Shown here piece after piece: positions 6,483 to 12,289 of a stretch of 17,284 nucleotides of DNA; the stretch's first letter is position 1, and every line of letters begins with the position of its first letter. The stretch lies in contig DASWXM010000038.1 in NCBI GenBank assembly GCA_036405515.1, positions 1 to 17,284 on the forward strand. Reading direction: 5' to 3'. The notes below the pieces were generated by a model, which did no database searches, was not told the DNA's origin, and worked only from the letters and a program-made list of their open reading frames with translations. Both the position numbers and the translations under genes were made by a program. This DNA comes from JASLCR01 sp036405515 (GTDB lineage Bacteria; Patescibacteriota; Saccharimonadia; Saccharimonadales; Saccharimonadaceae).

Positions 6483-7325
6483 ATGAAGAATCATGAAGAA
6501 CTCAGGGGTGGGTTCCGGACACATGAGAACGAGATAGAATCAGCGACTACTGTGCCTTCCAGCGAAGAGCTCGTGCAAGCATGGCAAAAATATCATGATA
6601 AAGATACTGTATTTGAGTTGAGCAATGGTATGTTTGGTGTCTATGAGCTGCCAGATAAGCAGCCATCGGCGATTATTTCACTTGACCTCTGTGAAGTTCT
6701 GCGCGAGACCGGACCTTCTTTGACACGCATGTACGGACACTCAGACACAGATTTTCTTCATCATTACGGAGAATATTATGGAGATGCAGTACTAGGCGAA
6801 GATGCCCAAGTAAAGCGCAGCTATCTATTGCCGCTACTGATGCAATACGACCATGTGCAGCCGGTACCATTCTCAGATAGTATTGCGGCTTTCATGCGTC
6901 GCTGGCGCGCGAATGGTGTATATATTATTGCCAACACCTCAACACTTCCTGGCTGTGAAATTGATACTGTACGCTTTCTTTCTAAGCATTACTCACAAAC
7001 GATGCAGGGCATTTTGTTGCCTCGTAATCATGACGGCAACGGCACAACTACAAAAGCCGGTATCCTACAATATACAGCTGAGCAGATCAGTGCCCGGACA
7101 AATTATGATATGCAGAATATTCCCGCAGTCGCCATCGAAGATGCGCACCACCATGCTATCGGTTATGTTGAATCTCCAGCAGATGTACAAGTGATCATGC
7201 CAGCTTATTCATGGAACGAACCTCTTGAGGGTATAGAAGATATCACGCGAGTTGAGCAGCAGCTTGGCACACTCGATAGCTTCATTGCGGCCGACAATTA
7301 CCTGGTCGAACGTGGTATACTGTAA
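6483..7325 (+). CDS. HAD-like (5'-nucleotidase-like) protein, function uncertain
   Basis: The 280-aa product has the rough skeleton of a HAD-superfamily phosphohydrolase. A hydrophobic strand ending in ISLDLCEVL (Asp68-x-Cys70) takes the place of motif I. VYIIANTST (Thr152/Ser153/Thr154) could be motif II, Lys191 motif III, and VAIEDAHHH (Glu219-Asp220) motif IV. HAD phosphatases normally have Asp-x-Asp in motif I; here the second Asp is Cys, so catalysis may be altered or lost, or my alignment is wrong. The gene ends 22 nt before thyA in the same direction, so a role in deoxynucleotide metabolism is plausible but unproven. There is no Shine-Dalgarno site before ATG 6483. An extended -10-like TGACATACT ends 8 nt upstream, which suggests a leaderless start. 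Confidence 0.72.
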   Translation: MKNHEELRGGFRTHENEIESATTVPSSEELVQAWQKYHDKDTVFELSNGMFGVYELPDKQPSAIISLDLCEVLRETGPSLTRMYGHSDTDFLHHYGEYYGDAVLGEDAQVKRSYLLPLLMQYDHVQPVPFSDSIAAFMRRWRANGVYIIANTSTLPGCEIDTVRFLSKHYSQTMQGILLPRNHDGNGTTTKAGILQYTAEQISARTNYDMQNIPAVAIEDAHHHAIGYVESPADVQVIMPAYSWNEPLEGIEDITRVEQQLGTLDSFIAADNYLVERGIL

Positions 7326-7347
7326 GTAAAGAGAAACGGGGGTAGAA

Positions 7348-8268
7348 ATGCGACAATATCTTGATCTCCTGCAAGATATCTTAGACAACGGTACAGATAA
7401 AAGCGACCGCACCGGTACGGGTACACGAAGCGTGTTCGGGCGGCAAGTGCGCTACGATCTCTCTGAAGGCTTTCCGGCTGTTACGACAAAAAAGCTTTAT
7501 TTCAGCTCGGTCGTGCACGAGCTGCTTTGGTTCCTCAAGGGAACTGGCAATATCGAATACTTAGCGCAAAACAATGTTCATATCTGGGACGAATGGCCAT
7601 TCAAAGCATATTTAGAAAAGAATAATCTTCCTATTCCCGATGTCAATTCCGATGAGTGGAAAGCTCAGATGAAAGAATTCATCCAAAAAGTTGCGACCGA
7701 CCATGATTTTGCCATGAAGTGGGGCGATCTTGGCCCGGTATATGGCGTACAGTGGCGCAAATGGCCAGATGGCAAGGGCGGAGAGATTGACCAAATCGCC
7801 AATGTAATTGATATGATCAAAAATTCACCAGACTCTCGTCGTATGATTGTCACTGCCTGGAATCCAGGGGAAATTGATGAAATCGTAGAGATCGGCGGCT
7901 TGCCACCATGCCACAGCCTGTTTCAGTTCTACGTGGCGAATGGCAAGCTAAGCCTGCATCTCTACCAGCGTAGTGCCGATACGTTCCTCGGCGTCCCGTT
8001 CAACATCGCCAGCTACTCGCTCCTCCTCGCCATGATCGCGCAAGTCACGGGCCTCAACCAGGGCGAATTCGTTCACACCCTCGCCGATACACACATCTAC
8101 AGCAACCACTTTAAGCAAGTCAAAGAACAGCTCTCACGCACACCGAAAGAACTTCCGACACTCTGGCTTAACCCAGATGTCAAAAATATCGATGATTTTA
8201 CGTTCGACGACATCAAGCTTGAAAACTACGACCCAGATCCACCGATTAAGGCACCGATTGCAGTATAG
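7348..8268 (+). CDS. thyA: Thymidylate synthase
   Basis: ThyA converts dUMP to dTMP using methylene-tetrahydrofolate as both methyl donor and reductant, leaving dihydrofolate. The 306-aa protein has the N-terminal DRTGTGTRSVFG phosphate-binding segment, HELLWFLKGTGNIEYL, SRRMIVTAWNP with the paired arginines, and the catalytic Cys in GLPPCHSLFQFYV. QRSADTFLGVPFNIASY and HIYSNH follow, and it ends in the canonical ...PIKAPIAV. It is longer than the E. coli enzyme (264 aa) because of an insert after WPFKAYLEK, as in Lactobacillus-type enzymes. GGGGGT lies just before ATG 7348, so this gene is read by Shine-Dalgarno recognition or coupling to the upstream HAD-like gene. A dihydrofolate reductase to recycle the folate lies 0.2 kb downstream on the other strand. 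Confidence 0.98.
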   Translation: MRQYLDLLQDILDNGTDKSDRTGTGTRSVFGRQVRYDLSEGFPAVTTKKLYFSSVVHELLWFLKGTGNIEYLAQNNVHIWDEWPFKAYLEKNNLPIPDVNSDEWKAQMKEFIQKVATDHDFAMKWGDLGPVYGVQWRKWPDGKGGEIDQIANVIDMIKNSPDSRRMIVTAWNPGEIDEIVEIGGLPPCHSLFQFYVANGKLSLHLYQRSADTFLGVPFNIASYSLLLAMIAQVTGLNQGEFVHTLADTHIYSNHFKQVKEQLSRTPKELPTLWLNPDVKNIDDFTFDDIKLENYDPDPPIKAPIAV

Positions 8269-8335
8269 GGAAGGTGATGCACGTAAGCACGACCAACCGC
8301 TAAATCCAGATCACGGACGAACAAGGAGATCGCTT

Positions 8336-8369
8336 GCATTTCTCTCTTTAAAGATGACGAGAGAAATGC
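8336..8369 (+). repeat. Perfect 10-bp inverted repeat around a small-ORF start
   Basis: GCATTTCTCT (8336-8345) and AGAGAAATGC (8360-8369) are perfect inverted copies separated by 14 nt. As RNA they form a hairpin whose loop holds the ATG at 8354 and whose 3' arm buries the in-frame ATG at 8366. AAGGAG (8323-8328) lies just 5' of the stem. It could control translation of the tiny downstream ORF or process the thyA mRNA; it has no U-tract. Confidence 0.5.
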
Positions 8370-8488
8370 CTGGTAGGACAAAACGCAAGCTAACTTCAAG
8401 TGAAAGGCGAATGCAAAGGTTATATGAAGAAAAATACGGCAAAAAAGTTGAGATACTTGCCGTAGAGCACCCTAAAGATAAACCTTAA
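8354..8488 (+). CDS. Tiny basic unknown protein, 44 aa
   Basis: The frame from ATG 8354 to TAA 8486-8488 encodes a 44-aa, strongly basic peptide (MTREMPGRTKRKLTSSERRM, then QRLYEEKYGKKVEILAVEHP and KDKP). The frame stays open upstream into thyA but has no other good start; the extended product would be about 103 aa starting inside thyA, which I think unlikely. No Shine-Dalgarno site is at the right distance (AAGGAG is 25 nt upstream), and a hairpin surrounds the start. The stop overlaps the stop of the convergent dihydrofolate reductase gene. The composition looks like a short helical RNA- or DNA-binding peptide, but that is only an impression. It may not be a gene. Confidence 0.45.
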   Translation: MTREMPGRTKRKLTSSERRMQRLYEEKYGKKVEILAVEHPKDKP

Positions 8489-8973
8489 TCTGTCTTCTTG
8501 TATTCTACGAAATCAAACGCATATTTATTGCGCTTATCAGCCTCATGACGCTCGCGTGAGACTTCTTGCCATTTCGATTTATCGATTTCCGGGAAGAATA
8601 CCGTCGCTTCAGGAAATTCCGCTTCAATTTCTGTAACGTATAACACATCCATATCATCGATAGCTTGCGCATAAATTTGGCCGCCGCCCATGACAATAAT
8701 GTCATACTGTGCCAGTGCATAGGCCGCTCCGAGCGAGAAGGCTGTCAAGACGCCTTCGACACCTGTCGGCTCGCGGCTGATGACGATATTTTGTCGATTT
8801 GGCAATGGTCGCTTACCGATACTCTCAAAAGTACGGTAGCCCATGATCACCGTTTTGCCAGTCGATAATTTTTTAAAATGCGCTAAATCATCCGGGAGGG
8901 AATTGTGCCACGGCATATCCTGATTCGCTCCTATTTCGCGATTTTTACCCATTCCGACGACGATTGCTTTCAT
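8485..8973 (-). CDS. folA: Dihydrofolate reductase
   Basis: DHFR regenerates tetrahydrofolate with NADPH, a need created directly by the neighbouring thymidylate synthase. The 162-aa protein starts KAIVVGMGKNREIG and has the MPWHNSLPDDLAHFK segment with the active-site acidic residue and the substrate-facing helix. GKTVIMGYRTFESIGKRPLP and RQNIVISR (cofactor binding) follow, then VMGGGQIYAQAI (Gly-Gly motif) and a C-terminal YAFDFVEY strand. Length and motif order match single-domain bacterial DHFR. It is divergent from dcd; its promoter is an extended -10 (TGTTAAAAT) whose last base is 6 nt before ATG, with no Shine-Dalgarno site, so the mRNA is probably leaderless. Its stop overlaps the 44-aa ORF by 4 nt. 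dfrA would be an equally valid symbol. Confidence 0.96.
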   Translation of the reverse strand: MKAIVVGMGKNREIGANQDMPWHNSLPDDLAHFKKLSTGKTVIMGYRTFESIGKRPLPNRQNIVISREPTGVEGVLTAFSLGAAYALAQYDIIVMGGGQIYAQAIDDMDVLYVTEIEAEFPEATVFFPEIDKSKWQEVSRERHEADKRNKYAFDFVEYKKTD

Positions 8974-8979
8974 GATGCT

Positions 8980-8988
8980 ATTTTAACA
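8980..8988 (-). promoter_or_regulatory. Extended -10 promoter of the DHFR gene
   Basis: On the minus strand TGTTAAAAT (8988-8980) is an extended -10, 6 nt upstream of the DHFR ATG. It shares the palindrome TAACATGTTA (8984-8993) with the oppositely directed dcd promoter, so only one polymerase could occupy the site at a time. There is no clear -35. Confidence 0.6.
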
Positions 8989-8997
8989 TGTTACAAT
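8989..8997 (+). promoter_or_regulatory. Extended -10 promoter of dcd-tmk
   Basis: TGTTACAAT (8989-8997) is an extended -10 ending 11 nt before the dcd ATG (9009), giving a leader of only a few bases and no Shine-Dalgarno site. The TG lies in the palindrome shared with the DHFR promoter. Confidence 0.6.
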
Positions 8998-9008
8998 AAC
9001 CATAAGTT

Positions 9009-9731
9009 ATGGGAGTATACAGCAATACCGAAATCCGGACGGCCATTAATGATGGCACGATCGTTTGCGTGCCGTTCAATGACAAGCATGTTTCCGAAGC
9101 AAGCCTAGACTTCACGTTAGGCCACTTTTTTTACAAACAGGAATATCAGCCGGAAGCAACCGGAGTATATAATCCATTTGATGAGACAGACGTAGCTCGT
9201 TACTTTAAGGGTCCTCTTGAGGCAATGCCGCACAAAGAATGGTGTGAAAAATATAACAAGCCGCTGTTTGCCAATATTCCCGAGGATCATCCAATCATTG
9301 TCTTACAACCAGGCGAGCGAATCCTCGCACATACTCACGAATTTGTCGGCATTCGTGCCCATGGCGGTGCCTGTGAAGTAAAGAGCCGCTCCAGTTGGGG
9401 ACGAAATGGCGTTGCTGTCTGTTTTGATGCTGGCTGGGTAGATCCTGGCTACATTAACCGTATTACGCTCGAGATATACAATCTTAATATGCACGAAAGC
9501 GTCGTGCTGCCAGTCGGCGAGCGGGTAGGACAGCTGATTTTCCATCATACCGGTCCTGTCGAAGGTGGCTACGCCGAAGGCCGTGACGGCATGAGTGGCA
9601 AATACCAGCACACCGATAACCTTGAAGAACTTATCGCCACCTGGAAGCCACAAGATATGCTTCCTCGTGCATTTAAAGATAGTCGTATTCCGGCCCCAAA
9701 AATCGACGGCCTCGCGCCAGGAATGAAATAA
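9009..9731 (+). CDS. dcd: dCTP deaminase family protein
   Basis: Dcd deaminates dCTP to dUTP, the main route to dUMP for thymidylate synthase in many bacteria; some members also hydrolyse dUTP. The 240-aa protein has the family core: EASLDFTLG, LQPGERILAHTHEFVGI, CEVKSRSSWGRNGV (the Ser-Ser and Arg of the trimer-interface active site), DAGWVDPGY, TLEIYN with the expected catalytic Glu, and GERVGQLIFHH. It exceeds the usual 190-200 aa by an insert at about residues 45-90 and a C-terminal tail. Where I recall H-x-T-A-G in typical members this one reads CFDAG, so the exact activity needs testing. It overlaps tmk by one base (TAATG). No separate dUTPase is visible in the window. Confidence 0.87.
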   Translation: MGVYSNTEIRTAINDGTIVCVPFNDKHVSEASLDFTLGHFFYKQEYQPEATGVYNPFDETDVARYFKGPLEAMPHKEWCEKYNKPLFANIPEDHPIIVLQPGERILAHTHEFVGIRAHGGACEVKSRSSWGRNGVAVCFDAGWVDPGYINRITLEIYNLNMHESVVLPVGERVGQLIFHHTGPVEGGYAEGRDGMSGKYQHTDNLEELIATWKPQDMLPRAFKDSRIPAPKIDGLAPGMK

Positions 9732-10348
9732 TGCCACGTGGAAAGTATGTTGTCATCGAGGGTAACGATGGCACAGGCAAGTCAACACAAGTTGAGTTAC
9801 TAGCCGCACACCTGAATGAACAGGGTATCGCAACGTTTGTCATGCACGAGCCTGCCGGCACTCCGATAAGCGACGCCATTCGCGAAGTCATACTAAACGG
9901 CGACTTAGAGCGAGGCGCAGCTACAAATGTGCTCCTTTTTACCGCCTGCCGGCACGAAAATTGGAATCAAGCCAGAACGCAACTTGAAGCAGGCAAATGG
10001 GTCATCAGCGCACGAAATTATATCTCCACTGAGGTATATCAAGGTGTTGGCGAGGGGTTCAATATCGACACTATCCATTCACTCACTCGCCAATTTACCG
10101 ATGATTTATACATGCAGCCAGACTACACGTTCGTGCTGCATCTTACAGAAGAGGAGCGTGAAAAACGTATAGCTGCAAGAGGTGAGCTCAAGAATAAAGA
10201 CACTTTTGAATCAAGAGGGCGAGAATTTCAATCTATCCTCGATAATGGCTATATTGCTATAGCAGAAAAGTATGGCTTCCAGCCCATAGATGCTGCTCGT
10301 TCAATTGATGATATTCAAGCCGAAATTCGTCAGCTAGTTAATCTTTAA
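9731..10348 (+). CDS. tmk: Thymidylate kinase
   Basis: Tmk phosphorylates dTMP to dTDP with ATP. The 205-aa protein has a P-loop EGNDGTGKST near residues 10-19, the HEPAGTPISDAIR segment typical of the family (EPGGTxxGxxIR), and LLFTACRHENWNQ. A variant of the DRx substrate motif reads ARNYISTEVYQG, and a LID region REKRIAARGELKNKDTFESR follows. In most family members the DRx motif begins with Asp; here it is Ala, with the Arg retained. The ATG is formed by TAATG overlap with dcd, so translation is coupled and both enzymes serve dTTP synthesis together. The 3' end overlaps the convergent unknown gene by 11 nt, and I see no terminator. Confidence 0.94.
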   Translation: MPRGKYVVIEGNDGTGKSTQVELLAAHLNEQGIATFVMHEPAGTPISDAIREVILNGDLERGAATNVLLFTACRHENWNQARTQLEAGKWVISARNYISTEVYQGVGEGFNIDTIHSLTRQFTDDLYMQPDYTFVLHLTEEEREKRIAARGELKNKDTFESRGREFQSILDNGYIAIAEKYGFQPIDAARSIDDIQAEIRQLVNL

Positions 10349-10931
10349 ACGCATAATGCGTAATTGATGTAGGGGCCAATAATGTCACCCTTTGGTCTTT
10401 TTCGTGGCGCGTTGCAACGCCAAGCGCAACTCGTACATCGACTGGCCGTACATTTTCTTCTGGATTAATAGCTATACCTGCATACGTCCGACGCTCAATG
10501 ATTTTAGCAGTTGTATCATCGCCGAGATGAACGTTGCCAAGCGAAGTCTTCGCTACAAAGAATCGAATACGGTCTGAGACCATGTGCATTTTTGGTCCTT
10601 TGACATCCCATGCTAGATCATCCCGATCTGCACGAAGCGACGATATATCCTCATCGAACAATTCAAAGCTCATCGTGGCCGACCGAACAGCATGGTCGCC
10701 AAGTGCTGCAATAAAATGAGGGAACTCTTTTTGGCTAAGTCGCAGTGCATCTAAACCAGCGTTCTCATTATCATCCCTACTATAAAGCCGTATAGGGGCA
10801 TTCTCAATACTGCTCTGTACGCTATGCTTATGCATATCAAAAGCGTACCGCTCTGGATCTTCGAGCAGGCCGCGTAAATCAGCTGGAGCAAGAACAGTCA
10901 CTTCACCCCGATCAAGTATATTAATACTCAC
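10338..10931 (-). CDS. Unknown protein, 197 aa (start corrected to GTG 10931)
   Basis: A longer reading from ATG 10958 exists, but a near-consensus promoter (TTGCAA, 17 bp, TATACT) lies inside it. Its -10 ends 8 nt before an in-frame GTG at 10931, so I place the start there, as a leaderless mRNA. The product begins VSINILDRGEVTVLAPADLR. It is soluble, with Asp/Glu/Arg-rich segments (LRLSQKEFPHFIAALGDHAV, then MSFELFDEDISSLRADRDDL) and several beta-strand-like stretches toward the C-terminus (DRIRFFVAKTSLGNVHLGDD, AGIAINPEE, VRVALGVATRH). There is no signal peptide, membrane helix or Cys motif. I do not recognise a family. It is divergent from rplJ, with only about 50 bp between the two promoters' start sites, and convergent with tmk (11-nt overlap). 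Confidence 0.75.
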   Translation of the reverse strand: MSINILDRGEVTVLAPADLRGLLEDPERYAFDMHKHSVQSSIENAPIRLYSRDDNENAGLDALRLSQKEFPHFIAALGDHAVRSATMSFELFDEDISSLRADRDDLAWDVKGPKMHMVSDRIRFFVAKTSLGNVHLGDDTTAKIIERRTYAGIAINPEENVRPVDVRVALGVATRHEKDQRVTLLAPTSITHYAFKD

Positions 10932-10939
10932 GAAAATAC

Positions 10940-10968
10940 AGTATATCACAAAACTCATGCTTTTGCAA
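10940..10968 (-). promoter_or_regulatory. Promoter of the unknown 197-aa gene
   Basis: On the minus strand TTGCAA (10968-10963), a 17-bp spacer and TATACT (10945-10940) precede GTG 10931 by 8 nt. The geometry is nearly identical to the otsAB promoter (TTGCAC, 17 bp, TATAGT, 8 nt). Confidence 0.7.
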
Positions 10969-10979
10969 TATTACTCCAC

Positions 10980-11008
10980 TTGCATAACTCCCTTAAACTT
11001 GCTATAAT
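10980..11008 (+). promoter_or_regulatory. Promoter of rplJ-rplL
   Basis: TTGCAT (10980-10985), a 17-bp spacer and an extended -10 TGCTATAAT (11000-11008). Predicted start is near 11015, giving a leader of about 150 nt that holds the L10 regulatory element. Confidence 0.8.
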
Positions 11009-11023
11009 CACTCCAGACATTAC

Positions 11024-11150
11024 CCAAAGACAGTAGCCGTGGTAAAACACTTAATCAGCTACCGAGGATAATATTCTTGTCACATGGTGGTATGTCTAGA
11101 GTGAACCCGGCACGGGTCCGCACGTTAACAATATGGTCTAGACAACACTA
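11024..11150 (+). promoter_or_regulatory. Ribosomal protein L10 leader
   Basis: The rplJ leader carries the familiar L10/L12-binding pattern. GTAGC (11033-11037) pairs with GCTAC (11058-11062), enclosing GUG/CAC (11039-11041 with 11048-11050). The conserved AGACAGTAG and CTACCGAGG flanks match the known leader family, which forms a kink-turn bound by the L10-(L12) complex to repress its own synthesis. Downstream are ACCCG/CGGGT (a small hairpin near 11105-11117) and a longer-range TGTCTAGA/TCTAGACA pairing that may form the alternative expression platform near the AAGGAG (11155-11160). Recognition is by memory of the family and by pairing. Confidence 0.82.
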
Positions 11151-11168
11151 AAGTAAGGAGATTTATCG

Positions 11169-11693
11169 ATGGCAATTACCAAAGATAAAAAACAAGCTTT
11201 GGTCGCAAAGATGAAAGACGCATTCGCCGGGGCGAAAGCAGTTGCATTCGCACGTTACGCCGGTCTTACCGTTGCTGATCTTCAGGAGCTTCGAAAAGCA
11301 GCCCGTGAATCAAATGTTCAGCTAATCGTGATCAAGAACCGCCTCGTACGTGTCGCAATGAGCGAGAACAAGACTTTCAAAGAGACAGATACCTCTGCGC
11401 TCGAGGGTCAATTGATCTACGCATTTTCTTCAGAAGATGAAGTCACTCCAAGCAAGGTACTCGATACGTTTGCAAAAACGCACGCCGCACTTGAGCTTGC
11501 TGGTGGTTTCTCAGCTGAGGGTGCAGCTCTTGCTGACGCCGAAGTTAAGGCTCTCGCGAGCCTTCCAGGCAAGGATCAACTTATCGCCGAAGTGGTGGCG
11601 CAATTGCTCTCACCAGTTCACGATACAACCAATGCGCTTTCAGGCAATCTTCACGCGCTGCTCGACGGCGTAGAAGCCAAAGCTACAAGTTAA
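11169..11693 (+). CDS. rplJ: 50S ribosomal protein L10 (uL10)
   Basis: L10 anchors the L7/L12 dimers to the ribosome and, with L12, represses its own mRNA. The 174-aa protein has the normal length and layout. The N-terminal rRNA-binding domain has KDKKQALVAKMKDAF, FARYAGLTVADLQELRKAAR and VIKNRLVRVAM. A middle alpha/beta region contains GQLIYAFSSEDEVTPSKVL and the short GGFSAEG segment. The C-terminal helix LPGKDQLIAEVVAQLLSPVH is where L12 dimers dock. ATG 11169 has AAGGAG eight bases upstream. rplL follows after 25 nt. The unit is preceded by an L10 leader and is not followed by rpoB, which normally comes next. Confidence 0.96.
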   Translation: MAITKDKKQALVAKMKDAFAGAKAVAFARYAGLTVADLQELRKAARESNVQLIVIKNRLVRVAMSENKTFKETDTSALEGQLIYAFSSEDEVTPSKVLDTFAKTHAALELAGGFSAEGAALADAEVKALASLPGKDQLIAEVVAQLLSPVHDTTNALSGNLHALLDGVEAKATS

Positions 11694-11718
11694 TTTTAGA
11701 AGATAAAGGAGTCATATC

Positions 11719-12096
11719 ATGGCTGATGTTGCAAAACTTGCAAAAGAACTTACTTCGCTCACAGTACTCGAAGTAAACGAACTAAAGAATGTACTAAAAG
11801 ATGAATACGGTATCGAACCAGCTGCCGCTGCTGTTGCAGTTGCTGGCCCAGCTGCCGGTCCTGCTGCAGCTGCAGAGGACGAAAAGTCTGAATTCACTGT
11901 TACCCTCAAGGACGCAGGTGCTCAGAAAGTTGCTGTAATCAAGGCTGTTAAAGAGATCACTGGTCTCGGTCTTGGTGAAGCAAAGGCTATCGTTGACGGT
12001 GCTCCAGCTCCTGTTAAGGAGAAAGTATCTAAGGACGACGCTGAAGCTGCTAAGAAAGCTCTCGAAGAAGCTGGCGCTACAGTCGAGCTCGTCTAA
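11719..12096 (+). CDS. rplL: 50S ribosomal protein L7/L12 (bL12)
   Basis: bL12 forms the flexible stalk that recruits translation GTPases. The 125-aa product has the three standard parts. An N-terminal dimerisation helix pair comes first (AKLAKELTSLTVLEVNELKN, then VLKDEYGIEP). An Ala/Gly/Pro hinge follows at about 36-54 (AAAAVAVAGPAAGPAAAAED). The C-terminal factor-binding domain contains EFTVTLKDAGAQKVAVIKAV, GLGLGEAKAIVDGAP and DAEAAKKALEEAGATVEL. ATG 11719 has a strong AAAGGAG at a 7-nt spacing, fitting the need for several copies per ribosome. It is co-transcribed with rplJ and closed by the hairpin at 12127. Confidence 0.97.
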   Translation: MADVAKLAKELTSLTVLEVNELKNVLKDEYGIEPAAAAVAVAGPAAGPAAAAEDEKSEFTVTLKDAGAQKVAVIKAVKEITGLGLGEAKAIVDGAPAPVKEKVSKDDAEAAKKALEEAGATVELV

Positions 12097-12126
12097 TATC
12101 ACGTCTAGATCATTTTGTAACACACG

Positions 12127-12163
12127 AAATACTGCTGCGAGGAATCGTAGCAGTATTTTATTT
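12127..12163 (+). terminator. Terminator of rplJ-rplL
   Basis: A 14-bp stem (12127-12140 with 12145-12158, one G-U pair) with a GGAA tetraloop is followed by TATTT. It shares its stem base AAATACTGC/GCAGTATTT with the rplK terminator. Confidence 0.88.
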
Positions 12164-12211
12164 ACAACATTTCGCATCGCACCTCTGGATTCTTTGTGGA
12201 TAATTTTAGGC

Positions 12212-12242
12212 TTGACTATACGCACCTGAATTGATATATAAT
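12212..12242 (+). promoter_or_regulatory. Promoter of the 12290-13323 gene pair
   Basis: TTGACT (12212-12217) is followed at 17 bp by TATATA (12235-12240) and at 19 bp by TATAAT (12237-12242). The leader is about 40 nt and holds AAGGAA (12271-12276), 13 nt from the ATG, with a nearer GAGA. Confidence 0.7.
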
Positions 12243-12289
12243 AGAGGTAATACCACTACTAAAACAGACAAAGGAAACTGCGAGAAATT

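Noticed and set aside
8177..8353. 103-aa ORF starting inside thyA
   Set aside because: Its first third is out-of-frame thyA sequence; only the part after ATG 8354 is a plausible gene.
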